Below are positions 35,293-43,898 of a DNA stretch of 64,000 nt, one piece after another. Made by a program: the position numbers and the translations under genes. Source of the stretch: Promicromonospora umidemergens (GTDB lineage: Bacteria; Actinomycetota; Actinomycetes; Actinomycetales; Cellulomonadaceae); NCBI RefSeq assembly GCF_024171995.1, contig NZ_JAMTCT010000012.1:1-64000 (forward strand), read 5' to 3'. How positions within the stretch are numbered: the first letter of the stretch is position 1; the number at the start of each line of letters is the position of its first letter. The notes under the pieces were generated by a model. It made no database searches and was not told the origin of the DNA. It saw only the letters and a program-made list of their open reading frames with translations.

Positions 35293-37204
35293 AGCCCTGT
35301 GCGCCCCTCGGGTTGGCGGCGGCCCCCAGCATTCCGGTGGCCGGGTCGCGGGTCACCGCGGACAGGCGCCCGAGGGCCCAGTCCCCGGCCCGGGTCACCA
35401 CGTGGCCGCGCCGCTCCAGGCCGGCGATGACGGCGTCGCCGAGCCGGTCCTCCACCGTGGCTCCGCCTGGTGTCCAGGTACGGGGCCAGAACGAGCCGGG
35501 GAACGACGTCGTGTGCAGGGCCGGTGCGTCGATCGCCTGCTGCGGCGTGTACCCGCCGACGAGCACGCGCAGCAGGAACAGCAGCTGCCACTGGTCCTGC
35601 TGGTCGCCGCCCGGCGAGCCGAGCGCGATCACCGGCTCACCGTCGCGCAGCACGAGCGTGGGCGTGAGCGTCGTCCTGGGCCGCCGGCCGGGCACGAGGG
35701 CCGACGGCGACGCCTCGTCCAGCCATGTCATCTGCAGCCGCGTGCCCAGGCAGAAGCCCAGGCCGGGCACCGTGGGGGAGGACTGCAGCCAGCCGCCCGA
35801 CGGCGTCGCGGAGACCATGTTGCCCCAGCGGTCGACGACGTCGATGTGGCAGGTGTCGCCGCGGGTGGCACCGGTGTGCTCGGGGGAGTCGGGGCTCTCG
35901 ACCCGTCCGACGGGCTCAGGGTAGGCCGGCTCGACCACCGGGACGGTCGGCTCGCCCACGCCGGCCGCCGCGCCACCGGTCGGGGCACCCGGCAGGGAGC
36001 CGATCGGCGCGCTGCTGGCGTACTCGGTGCGCAGGATCGGCACGGTGGGCGTGGGCCGGCCGGCCACGGCGCCGGGGCGCACCTCGTGGCTCGCGGTGTC
36101 GGTGATGAGCGCTCGGCGCTGCGCCGCGTAGTCCTCGCTGAGCAGGTGGGCCAGCGGTACGTCGTCCGCAGCGGGGTCGCCGTACCAGACGTCGCGGTCC
36201 GCCATCGCGAGCTTCTGCGCCTCGAGGATCGTGTGGGCGCCGAGCTCGGTGGACGGGTCGAGCGCCGCGTCGTCGAAGCCCTCCAGGATCTTGCACGCCG
36301 CCAGCAGCGCGGGACCCTGACCCCAGGGACCGGTCTTCGCGATCGTGTACCCGCGGAACGTCACGGTGGTCGCGTCCTCGTACGACGCCTCGAAGGCCGC
36401 GACGTCGGCGGCGGTCATGACGCCGGCGTGGTCGCCGCCGTCGGAGTGCCGGTGTGGTGTCCTGACGAACTCCTCGACGGCCGCGCCCACGCGCTCGCGC
36501 CAGGTGGCCCGCGCAAGATCGATCGCCTCCGTGCGGCTCCCTGCGCCCGAGCCGGCGGCCACGACGGCGTCCAGCAGGTCGGCGTACTCCGGGTTGGTGA
36601 CGAGCGTCCCGGGGGCCGGGGCCTCGCCGTCGGGCAGCCAGCGCGCGGCCGAGGTGGGCCAGTGGTCGCGGAACAGCTCGGCGACCAGGGAGATGGTGGA
36701 GCTGACCCGGCCGAGCAGCGGATGCCCGTCGCGCGCGTAGCCGATGGCGTAGGCCAGCACGTCGGCGATGTCCCAGGTGCCGTGGTCGCGCAGGAGCAGC
36801 AGCCAGGCGTCGACGGCGCCCGGTACTGCCGCCGCCAGCGCTCCGGAGCCCGGGACGAGGTCCAGCCCTTCGGCCCGGTAGTGCTCGATGGTGGCGCCGG
36901 CGGGCGCAGGCCCCTGGCCCATCAGGACGCGGGGCGCCGACGGCGCGTCGGCCGTCACGAAGACGCCGGTCATGTCGCCGCCGGGCCCGTTGAGGTGCGG
37001 CTCCACGACGTGCAGCACGAAGGCCCCTGCCGCCGCCGCGTCGAAGGCGTTGCCGCCCCGTTCGAGCACTGCCTGGGCGCTCGCGGTGGCGACCCAGTGG
37101 GTGGAGGCCACCATCCCGAACGTGCCCTGGAGGTCGGGTCGGGACAGGGGGGAGGGCGGCGGGGTGAACGACGGGGTGCCGGCGGCCGGCGACGGAGTGC
37201 GCAC
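35276..37204 (-). CDS. Gamma-glutamyltransferase/hydrolase family protein
   Basis: A 642-residue Ntn-hydrolase precursor. The large-subunit part has GMVASTHWVATASAQAVLERGGN, NGPGGDMTGVFV and LEAQKLAMADRDVWYGD. The autoprocessing Thr is at about 451 in RGDTCHIDVVDRWGNMVS, followed by the small subunit with LGSPGGDQQDQWQ in place of the usual GSPGG-R-I. No signal peptide is seen, so the protein is probably cytoplasmic, unlike many GGTs. I prefer the GTG at 37204; an in-frame TTG at 37246 is the only longer choice. The gene forms a unit with the GntR regulator. Substrates may be glutathione-like, mycothiol-independent gamma-glutamyl amides, or acyl compounds as in cephalosporin acylases. Confidence 0.85.
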   Translation of the reverse strand: MRTPSPAAGTPSFTPPPSPLSRPDLQGTFGMVASTHWVATASAQAVLERGGNAFDAAAAGAFVLHVVEPHLNGPGGDMTGVFVTADAPSAPRVLMGQGPAPAGATIEHYRAEGLDLVPGSGALAAAVPGAVDAWLLLLRDHGTWDIADVLAYAIGYARDGHPLLGRVSSTISLVAELFRDHWPTSAARWLPDGEAPAPGTLVTNPEYADLLDAVVAAGSGAGSRTEAIDLARATWRERVGAAVEEFVRTPHRHSDGGDHAGVMTAADVAAFEASYEDATTVTFRGYTIAKTGPWGQGPALLAACKILEGFDDAALDPSTELGAHTILEAQKLAMADRDVWYGDPAADDVPLAHLLSEDYAAQRRALITDTASHEVRPGAVAGRPTPTVPILRTEYASSAPIGSLPGAPTGGAAAGVGEPTVPVVEPAYPEPVGRVESPDSPEHTGATRGDTCHIDVVDRWGNMVSATPSGGWLQSSPTVPGLGFCLGTRLQMTWLDEASPSALVPGRRPRTTLTPTLVLRDGEPVIALGSPGGDQQDQWQLLFLLRVLVGGYTPQQAIDAPALHTTSFPGSFWPRTWTPGGATVEDRLGDAVIAGLERRGHVVTRAGDWALGRLSAVTRDPATGMLGAAANPRGAQGYAAGR

Positions 37205-37539
37205 TGGAGAATCCAATCCGAGTCTGACAAGGACGACTGAATACAATCATCGCGCATACCGCTGAGCTGTATGCAATCCGACCCGGGCCCTGCCTGCCTC
37301 CGCGTCGAGCCTCGAGGCGACGCGTTGAGGCACTGTTGAGCCGCGGTTTGGCGGGCGGTTCCGAGCGGGGCGTGGCTCCGAAGACTCCCGTGACCGGGCA
37401 AGATCTCACCTTACGATCGGGTCACAGATCGGGCTGCTGACGGTCATCTGGGTCCGTCGGTGCTCGGGGCACCCGTACGGTGGGCGCTGCGCGGGCTGCC
37501 ACGCGGCCGAACGCAGCACCCCCTACGTAACGAGCCTTT
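37205..37539. other. 335-base gene-free region between divergent ggt and opuC operons
   Basis: No reading frame here is convincing. The ggt-proximal 75 bases are relatively AT-rich and carry two direct repeats that may be an operator. The remainder is GC-rich and must contain the opuC promoter, but no -35/-10 pair stood out and the opuC first start (GTG 37540) has no good ribosome site. Confidence 0.6.
37237..37278. promoter_or_regulatory. Candidate GntR operator: two 12-bp direct repeats
   Basis: CTGAATACAATC (37237-37248) and CTGTATGCAATC (37267-37278) match at ten of twelve positions and are 30 bases apart, about three helical turns. TGTATRCA-like cores are usual for GntR-family sites. 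They lie immediately upstream of the ggt-gntR operon, which encodes its own GntR regulator. Confidence 0.45.
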
Positions 37540-38184
37540 GTGACCTTTGCCGAATACCTGACGCGTAACTATGACAACCTTCTGGAGCTCGGCCTCGAGC
37601 ACCTCAACCTGGTCCTCATCTCCATGGGGATCGCGCTCGCCGTGGGCCTGCCACTCGGGATCGTGGCCCACCGCAACGGGTTCCTGCGCAACCCGATCCT
37701 CGCCGGCGCAGGATTCTTCCTGACCCTGCCGTCGCTGGCGCTCTTCTCGATCTTCATCCCGGTGCTCGGCATCGGTGCGCCGCCCGCGATCGCTGCCCTG
37801 AGCCTGTACGCGCTGCTGCCGATCGTGAGCAACACGGTCACGGGCCTCGCCTCGGTGAGCCCCGCGGTGGTCAAGGCGTCGCAGGGCATGGGGATGACCG
37901 GCTTCCAGCGACTGCTCAGGGTCGAGCTGCCGCTGGCCTGGCCGGTGATCCTCACCGGCATCCGGGTCTCCACGCAGGTGGTCATCGGGATCGCCGCCAT
38001 CGCCGCCCTCGTGGGCGGCCCCGGCCTCGGCACCGAGATCTTCCGCGGCCTGCGCTCCCAGGGCAACGCGAGCGCCCCCAACCTGGTCTACGGCGGCACG
38101 CTCGGCGTCATCGTGCTGGCACTCCTGCTCGATGCCGCCTTCGTCCTGATCCGCCGACTCACCACTTCGCGAGGTATCCGATGA
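37540..38184 (+). CDS. Osmoprotectant ABC transporter permease (OpuCB type)
   Basis: A 214-residue permease with five or six helices and the binding-protein-dependent transport loop VKASQGMGMTGFQRLLRVELPLAWPVILTGIR (about 110-142), where the conserved Gly contacts the ATPase. It is one of two permeases of a glycine betaine/choline/carnitine-type uptake system. GTG start at 37540. Its stop overlaps the ATPase gene by four bases (ATGA). Induction by osmotic stress would be usual, but no sequence sign of it was found. Confidence 0.88.
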   Translation: MTFAEYLTRNYDNLLELGLEHLNLVLISMGIALAVGLPLGIVAHRNGFLRNPILAGAGFFLTLPSLALFSIFIPVLGIGAPPAIAALSLYALLPIVSNTVTGLASVSPAVVKASQGMGMTGFQRLLRVELPLAWPVILTGIRVSTQVVIGIAAIAALVGGPGLGTEIFRGLRSQGNASAPNLVYGGTLGVIVLALLLDAAFVLIRRLTTSRGIR

Positions 38185-39419
38185 CCACCACAGAGACGAT
38201 GGCGCAGCCCGGTCCGACGGCGGCCGGCGCCAAGCCGATGATCGAGCTCGTCGGCCTCACCAAGCGGTTCCCCGGCACGGCAGAGGCGGCGGTGGACGGG
38301 CTCACCCTCACGGTCAACGAGGGTGAGATCACCGTGCTCGTCGGGCCCTCCGGCTGTGGCAAGACCACCTCGATGGAGCTCATCAACCGCCTCATCGAGC
38401 CGACGTCGGGCCAGATCCTCATCGACGGCGAGGACATGACCCACACGAACCCCGACGAGCTGCGCCGGCACATCGGGTACGTGATCCAGGAGACCGGGCT
38501 GCTGCCGCACCGGACCATCGCGCAGAACGTCGGGACCGTGCCGGGGCTGCTCGGCTGGGACAAGGCGCGCATCGCCGCCCGCGTGGACGAGCTGCTCGAG
38601 ATGGTCGGCATGGACCCGGCCACCTACCGCGGCCGCTACCCCAAGGAGCTGTCCGGCGGCCAGCGCCAGCGCGTGGGAGTCGCCAGGGCGCTCGCTGCCG
38701 ACCCGCCGGTGATGCTCATGGACGAGCCGTTCGGCGCGATCGACCCGATCACCCGGGAACGCCTGCAGAACGAGTTCCTGCGGCTGCAGCAGCAGGTGCG
38801 CAAGACCATCATCTTCGTCACGCACGACATCGACGAGGCGCTCAAGATGGGCGACCGCATCGCCGTGCTGCGCAACCAGTCGCACATCGCCCAGTACGAC
38901 ACCCCGGAGAACCTGCTCACCAGCCCTGCTGACGACTACGTGTCGGACTTCATCGGGGCAGGCGCCTCGCTGAAGCGGCTCAACCTGAGCCGCGTGCGGG
39001 ACATCGAGATGGCGACGGACGCGCCGACGGCGAGCCTCTCGACGCCGGTGGCCGAGGTCCGGGCCGTTCTGCTGGCCTCCACCTGGACGTCCCTGCTGCT
39101 GCTCGACGCCACCGGCCGCCCCGCCAGATGGGTGAACAGCCGCGACCTCGCCCGTGCCGAGAAGGGCACGGCGCTCACGGAGCTGGGCCTGCCCGTCGAG
39201 GCGATCGTGGAGCCCCATGCGACGCTGGCCGACGCCCTCGACGAGCTCATCGCCTCCAACGTGGGCTGCACGGTGGTGGTCGACGGGACCGGCGCCTACC
39301 AAGGGGTCGTGGACCTGGAGACGATCATGACCGTGGTCAGGACGGTCCGGGACGAGTACGAGCGGTTCCACCTCGCTCAGAAGCTCGCCCAGCAGCCGGC
39401 CGACGGTCAGGTGCGCTGA
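38181..39419 (+). CDS. Osmoprotectant ABC transporter ATPase with CBS domains (OpuCA type)
   Basis: A 412-residue ATPase: Walker A GPSGCGKTT (about 55-63), Q-loop IQETGLLPH, signature LSGGQRQRV, Walker B VMLMDEPFGAIDP, switch His VTHDIDEA. After residue 270 come two CBS motifs (about 290-400), which in OpuC/OpuA-type proteins sense ionic strength and gate transport. The ATG overlaps the upstream permease stop, and the stop overlaps the downstream permease start (TGATG), so the three are translated as a unit. Confidence 0.92.
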   Translation: MTTTETMAQPGPTAAGAKPMIELVGLTKRFPGTAEAAVDGLTLTVNEGEITVLVGPSGCGKTTSMELINRLIEPTSGQILIDGEDMTHTNPDELRRHIGYVIQETGLLPHRTIAQNVGTVPGLLGWDKARIAARVDELLEMVGMDPATYRGRYPKELSGGQRQRVGVARALAADPPVMLMDEPFGAIDPITRERLQNEFLRLQQQVRKTIIFVTHDIDEALKMGDRIAVLRNQSHIAQYDTPENLLTSPADDYVSDFIGAGASLKRLNLSRVRDIEMATDAPTASLSTPVAEVRAVLLASTWTSLLLLDATGRPARWVNSRDLARAEKGTALTELGLPVEAIVEPHATLADALDELIASNVGCTVVVDGTGAYQGVVDLETIMTVVRTVRDEYERFHLAQKLAQQPADGQVR

Positions 39420-40243
39420 TGGCGGACACCGCACTCGCGACACAGGCGCTGCCAGGCACGGGGGGCACGGCAGGCACACCAGGCACGGCCGGCGCGCCCG
39501 GCCGGGCCGAGAGCCGTCGCGGCGGCTCGCCGCTGAGCTGGTTCGGCATGCCAGTGCTGCTCGCGGTGATCCTTGGCGGCACCTACCTCTGGGTGAGCTC
39601 GCTCGAGCTGGACACGATCGAGCAGCGCACGCTCAACGTCGAACAGCTGACGCGGAGCACCATCGAGCACCTGCACCTGACCGCGGTGTCCACGGCCATC
39701 GTGATCGTGCTCGCGATCCCGCTCGGCGTGCTGCTGTCGCGACCGTTCGCCCGCCCCGTGGTGCCTGCGGTGCTGGGGATCGCGAACATCGGCCAGGGTG
39801 TGCCGTCGTTCGGGCTGATCACCATCGTCATCCTGTGGACCTCGCTGGGCTTCTGGCCCATGATCATCGGTCTCGTGGCCTGCTCGACGCTGCCCATCCT
39901 GCGCAACACCATGGTGGGGCTGGAGCAGGTGGACCGGACGGCCGTCAAGGCGTCGCGCGGGATGGGGATGTCACCGCTGCAGGTGCTCCTCAAGGTCGAG
40001 CTGCCGCTGGCGTTCCCGGTCATGATCGCCGGCATCCGTACCGCCCTGATCATCAACGTCGGCACCGCGGCCCTCGGCACGTTCTTCGGCCAGGGCGGGC
40101 TCGGCTTCATCATCTACAACGGCATCACCCTCAACCGCACGCCCGTACTCGTCACGGGCGTGGTCCTGGTCTCGGCACTGGCGCTACTGATCGACTACCT
40201 GGCCGGCGCGCTCGGCCGGCTGCTCGCCCCACGGGGCTTGTGA
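39419..40243 (+). CDS. Osmoprotectant ABC transporter permease (OpuCD type)
   Basis: A 274-residue permease with a 35-residue Thr/Gly/Ala-rich cytoplasmic leader and about six helices. The ATPase-contact loop is VKASRGMGMSPLQVLLKVELPLAFPVMIAGIR, nearly the same as in the first permease. The segment GLGFIIYNGITLNRTPVLVTG near the end is usual for OpuCD/OpuCB pairs. It is encoded between the ATPase and the binding protein. Confidence 0.88.
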   Translation: MADTALATQALPGTGGTAGTPGTAGAPGRAESRRGGSPLSWFGMPVLLAVILGGTYLWVSSLELDTIEQRTLNVEQLTRSTIEHLHLTAVSTAIVIVLAIPLGVLLSRPFARPVVPAVLGIANIGQGVPSFGLITIVILWTSLGFWPMIIGLVACSTLPILRNTMVGLEQVDRTAVKASRGMGMSPLQVLLKVELPLAFPVMIAGIRTALIINVGTAALGTFFGQGGLGFIIYNGITLNRTPVLVTGVVLVSALALLIDYLAGALGRLLAPRGL

Positions 40244-40312
40244 GCGAACGCCCGCTACGGGGCACGCGTCGAGCAGCGCCATCGAAGAACAACGCTCTGG
40301 AAAGGAGCATCA

Positions 40313-41263
40313 ATGCGCATGAAAAAGGTATTCGCAACGGCGGGCATGGTCACGCTGTCGTTCGGTCTGGCGGCCTGTGGCGGCAGTGACAACGCTGCGT
40401 CCGCGACCGGCGGCGCCCTCGACGGCGCCGAGATCGTCGTGGGGTCCAAGGACTTCGACGAGCAGCTCGTGCTGGGCAACATCACGAAGCTCGCGCTGGA
40501 GAACGCCGGCGCAGAAGTGGACGACCAGATCAACCTCGGCGGCACCGACGCCGCGCGCGCCGCGCTGACCTCCGGCGACATCGACACGTACTGGGAGTAC
40601 AACGGCACCGCCTGGATCAGCTTCTTCGGTGAGACCGAGGCGATCCCCGACCGCATCGAGCAGTACGAGGCGGTGCGCGACCGCGACCTCGAGGAGAACC
40701 AGCTGGTCTGGATGCAGCCGGCGGAGTTCAACAACACCTACGCGCTCGCGTTCCCGACCGCGGCCGCGGAGGAGCTGGGCAACCCCACCAAGCTCTCCGA
40801 CCTGGCCGGCCTCGTCGCCGACGACCCGGACGCCGCGACGGTCTGCGTGGAGAACGAGTTCTCCACGCGTGACGACGGCCTGCCGGGCCTGGAAGAGGCC
40901 TACGGGATCGCCTTCCCTGACGGCAACGTCACCGTGCTCGACACCGCGCTCGTGTACACGGCGGCGGCAGCGCAGGACCCCTGCAACTTCGGTGAGGTGT
41001 TCACCTCCGACGGTCGCGTGGCCTCGCTCGACCTGACGGTCCTCGAGGACGACAAGGGATTCTTCCCGCTGTACAACCCGAGCCCGGTCTTCCGCGAGGA
41101 GGTCTACGAGCAGTACGGCGACCAGCTCGACGAGATCTTCGACCCGATCTCCGCTGCGCTCACCCAGGAGGAGATGACCATGCTCAACGAGCGCGTCTCC
41201 GTGGACCTGGAGCAGCCGGCTGACGTGGCCGAGGACTGGCTGACCGAGCAGGGCCTGCTGTAG
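40313..41263 (+). CDS. Osmoprotectant substrate-binding lipoprotein (OpuCC/ProX type)
   Basis: A 316-residue extracytoplasmic lipoprotein. The lipobox is LAAC near residue 22, following a hydrophobic signal sequence. The mature part begins VVGSKDFDEQLVLGNITKLAL and contains DTYWEYNGTAW, both standard for the OpuAC/ProX/OsmX family that binds quaternary ammonium compounds in an aromatic cage. The ATG has the best ribosome site of the operon (GAAAGGAG, six bases away), fitting the need for excess binding protein. A strong hairpin follows 18 bases after the stop. Confidence 0.92.
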   Translation: MRMKKVFATAGMVTLSFGLAACGGSDNAASATGGALDGAEIVVGSKDFDEQLVLGNITKLALENAGAEVDDQINLGGTDAARAALTSGDIDTYWEYNGTAWISFFGETEAIPDRIEQYEAVRDRDLEENQLVWMQPAEFNNTYALAFPTAAAEELGNPTKLSDLAGLVADDPDAATVCVENEFSTRDDGLPGLEEAYGIAFPDGNVTVLDTALVYTAAAAQDPCNFGEVFTSDGRVASLDLTVLEDDKGFFPLYNPSPVFREEVYEQYGDQLDEIFDPISAALTQEEMTMLNERVSVDLEQPADVAEDWLTEQGLL

Positions 41264-41280
41264 GCCCTCGGCTCCTGACG

Positions 41281-41328
41281 GCGCCCGCGCCCCCTCCCGC
41301 TGCTCCGTGCGGGACGGGTCGCGGGCGC
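41281..41328 (+). terminator. Terminator of the opuC operon
   Basis: GCGCCCGCG (41281-41289) pairs with CGCGGGCGC (41320-41328), and CCCGC/GCGGG pair inside. A T-rich TCTCTTT follows at 41331-41337, one of the few U-tract-like tails in this window. Confidence 0.85.
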
Positions 41329-41368
41329 GTCTCTTTCCGCCGGGTGAAACCGTGAGTACAGTCTCGCC

Positions 41369-42700
41369 ATGGAAAAGGACAATGAGGTCACCTCACAAGG
41401 CCTGACCGGGGGATCGCCGCCGCCGGACGGTGCGACCGCCGCCGGGTACGACGGGTCCCTCGAGAAGCCCCGCTGGAAGATCGTCGGCCCTGGCCTCATC
41501 GTCGCGGCCACCGGCATCGGCGCCGGTGACCTCGTCGCCACGATGGTCGCGGGCAGCGCCTACGGGTACGCCCTGCTGTGGGCGGTGATCCTTGGGGTCG
41601 TCATCAAGATCGTGCTGGTCGAGGGCGCGGGGCGCTGGACGCTCGCGACCGGCCGCACGATCTTCGACGGCTGGAAGTCGCTGGGGCTGTGGGCCGTCGT
41701 CTACTTCGGCATCTACGTGGTGATCTGGGGCTTCAGCTACGGCGCCGCCGCCATGTCCGGCGTCGGCCTCGCGCTGAACGGCCTGTTCCCCGGTGTCGAC
41801 CTGCGGTACTGGGCGATGCTCGCGGGAGTCGCGGGTCTGCTGCTGGTCTGGTTCGGCAAGTACAAGCCGTTCGAGAACGTCATGGCGGTCCTGATCGGCG
41901 TCATGTTCGTGACCGTCGTGGGCTCGGCCATCCTGACGACGCCCAACCTCGGCGAGATCGCGGCGGGCCTCGTGCCGATCATTCCCGAGGGTGCGGTCCT
42001 GAACACGCTCGGCCTCGCGGGCGGCGTCGGCGGCACGATCACCCTGGCCGCCTACGGCTACTGGCTCACCGAGAAGGGCTGGTCCACGCCCCGCTGGATG
42101 CGCGTCATGCGGCTCGACAACGTGTGGGCGTACGTCATGTCGGGCGTCTTCGTGGTGTCGATGCTGATCGTGGGCGCCGAGCTGCTGTTCTCCGCGGGTC
42201 TGACGGTGGCCGACGGTGAAGAGGGGCTCATCGACGTCGCTGACGTGCTCTCGCAGCGGTACGGGTCCTTCATGGCGCCGCTGTTCCTGGTCGGCTTCTT
42301 CGCCGCGACGTTCTCGTCGATCCTCGGGGTCTGGCACGGCGTGTCACTCATGTTCGCGGACTTCGTCGCCACGATGCGCAACCTGCCCAGCGACGACCGT
42401 CGCCGCGGCGCCGGCGGTACCTACTACCGGGCGTACATCCTGTGGCTGACGTTCCCGCCGATGGCGCTGCTGTTCCTCGACCGGCCGATCCTGCTCGTCG
42501 TGCTCTACGGCGCACTGGGCTCGCTGTTCATGCCGTTCCTCGCGCTGACGCTGCTGATCCTCATGAACTCGAAGGCGGTGCCGCTGCGGTGGCGCAACCG
42601 GTGGTGGGTCAACGTGATCCTCGTCCTGGTGGCCGCCATGTTCCTGTTCCTGGGCGGCACCGAGCTGATCAAGGCGGTGGCACCACTCTTCGGCGGCTGA
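41369..42700 (+). CDS. Nramp-related metal transporter without the canonical metal motifs
   Basis: A 443-residue membrane protein of eleven or so helices in the LeuT-type Nramp superfamily. Classical Nramp metal sites are DPGN in TM1 and MPH in TM6; here the TM1 region is VAATGIGAGDLVATMVAGSA and the TM6 region reads ITLAAYGYWLTEKGW, so neither motif is kept. It belongs to the divergent Nramp-related group, whose substrates may be Mg2+, Al3+ or something else. The N-terminal 35 residues are cytoplasmic. ATG at 41369; ribosome site weak. It stands alone between a terminator and a convergent hydrolase gene. Confidence 0.8.
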   Translation: MEKDNEVTSQGLTGGSPPPDGATAAGYDGSLEKPRWKIVGPGLIVAATGIGAGDLVATMVAGSAYGYALLWAVILGVVIKIVLVEGAGRWTLATGRTIFDGWKSLGLWAVVYFGIYVVIWGFSYGAAAMSGVGLALNGLFPGVDLRYWAMLAGVAGLLLVWFGKYKPFENVMAVLIGVMFVTVVGSAILTTPNLGEIAAGLVPIIPEGAVLNTLGLAGGVGGTITLAAYGYWLTEKGWSTPRWMRVMRLDNVWAYVMSGVFVVSMLIVGAELLFSAGLTVADGEEGLIDVADVLSQRYGSFMAPLFLVGFFAATFSSILGVWHGVSLMFADFVATMRNLPSDDRRRGAGGTYYRAYILWLTFPPMALLFLDRPILLVVLYGALGSLFMPFLALTLLILMNSKAVPLRWRNRWWVNVILVLVAAMFLFLGGTELIKAVAPLFGG

Positions 42701-42791
42701 CCTTTGCCGTTTTGCTTCATTCCGAAAAGCCCAATTGATCTGATCGCCAAGGTCAGGGGCGGGGTTGTGTCGGTCATTCACCCCACAAGAG

Positions 42792-43730
42792 TCAAGCCTC
42801 GCTGAGGAACGCGGCGATCTCGCGGGCCACGGCGTCCGGGGTCTCGTAGTGCGTCAGGTGCCCCACGCCGGGCACCAGGACCAGCCGCGCGTCGCGGAAC
42901 GCCGTGGTCAGCTCCTTCTGGTCGGATGCCGGAGCGAGGTCGTCACGCGCGCCTCCGACGAGCAGGGTGGGGACCTCGACGCCTGCTGCCCATTCCCGGA
43001 CGCTGCCCGTTATCGAGGCGCGGAACGCCGTCAGCAGCGAGCGCCGGGTAGCGAACCCGGCGAAGTACCGGTCGTGCTCCTCGTGGATCCACCGGGTGAG
43101 GGTCTTCTCCGGCGTGCGAACCATGGCGACGCTCGCGATGCGGGTCAGCGCGGCGTGCCGGAGCAGTGCGGTACCGGCCGTCTCGGGCAGCGCGCCCGCC
43201 AGGGAGTGCAGTGCGGCGGTGGCACCGACCCCCAGCCGGCCTCGTCCTGACACCGGGGGCCGGGGGATCGGGTTGATCAGAACGAGCGCTCGCGCGAGCG
43301 GAGCCGCGGGCTCCTGCCCGCCGGGCACGGTCCCGGACATGGCGGCCGCCGCGACGACCGACCCGAACGAGTGCCCGGCCAGTGCCGCGGTGCCCCCCGG
43401 GGCCACCTCCCGGACGAGGTCGCGTGCCCAGGCGGCGTAACCGGGCACGTCGTGCCGTCCGTCGGGCAGCGGTGGCGACGCGCCGAAGCCGGGCAGGTCG
43501 GGCACGGTGACCCGAAGACCGGGACGTTCGCGGAGCAGGTGCGCCACGACCGGCTCCAGCCCGTGGTGGTCCCCGCGGAACCCGTGCAGCACGACCAGGT
43601 GGTCAGCGGACCGGTCGGACCCGTACTGCCACAGGTGAGTGGTGCCGCCGCACAGCGTGACCTGCGAGCGGGTCACCGGGGCCCCGGAGACCAGCGTCGC
43701 GTACGGCGAGGGAAGTGATTGGCGTGCCAT
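42792..43730 (-). CDS. Alpha/beta hydrolase
   Basis: A 312-residue soluble hydrolase of the ester/epoxide/lipase type. The oxyanion motif is LHGFRGD (48-54), the nucleophile elbow is GHSFGS (Ser121), the acid is likely Asp in GGARDDLAP, and the catalytic His is in GVGHLTHYE near the C-terminus. Some relatives act on acyl lipids. No substrate can be given. It has no partner on the same strand and is divergent from the DMT-type gene. Confidence 0.85.
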   Translation of the reverse strand: MARQSLPSPYATLVSGAPVTRSQVTLCGGTTHLWQYGSDRSADHLVVLHGFRGDHHGLEPVVAHLLRERPGLRVTVPDLPGFGASPPLPDGRHDVPGYAAWARDLVREVAPGGTAALAGHSFGSVVAAAAMSGTVPGGQEPAAPLARALVLINPIPRPPVSGRGRLGVGATAALHSLAGALPETAGTALLRHAALTRIASVAMVRTPEKTLTRWIHEEHDRYFAGFATRRSLLTAFRASITGSVREWAAGVEVPTLLVGGARDDLAPASDQKELTTAFRDARLVLVPGVGHLTHYETPDAVAREIAAFLSEA

Positions 43731-43796
43731 CCGAAGAGCCTAACCAGCCGGAATGTCGAAAGAGCCGTTGTGACCAGACCTTTTGGGGAGTCCGGG

Positions 43797-43863
43797 AAAA
43801 GTGGGGGTGAACCCGACGAAAAGGTGGGGGGTGAACCCCTGATGAATAGGGGGAGACCCCTAT
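43797..43863 (+). promoter_or_regulatory. Iterated G-tract/C-tract palindromes upstream of the DMT-type gene
   Basis: Three related units stand in a row: AAAAGTGGGGGTGAACCC (43797-43814), AAAAGGTGGGGGGTGAACCCC (43819-43839, written as positions; core GGGGTGAACCCC) and ATAGGGGGAGACCCCTAT (43846-43863), the last a perfect 7-bp stem with a GAGA tetraloop. The spacing is about 23-25 bases. This may be a set of operator half-sites or a structured leader for the transporter gene starting at 43899. Confidence 0.5.
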
Positions 43864-43898
43864 GGTTGACGCGTGCCCCGACAGCCAAGATGGAGCCC

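Noticed and set aside
43719-43898. Upstream extension of the DMT-type gene to an ATG at 43719
   Set aside because: It would overlap the divergent hydrolase start and translate the palindromic region; the ATG at 43899 matches the start of the membrane domain and has a GGAG site.
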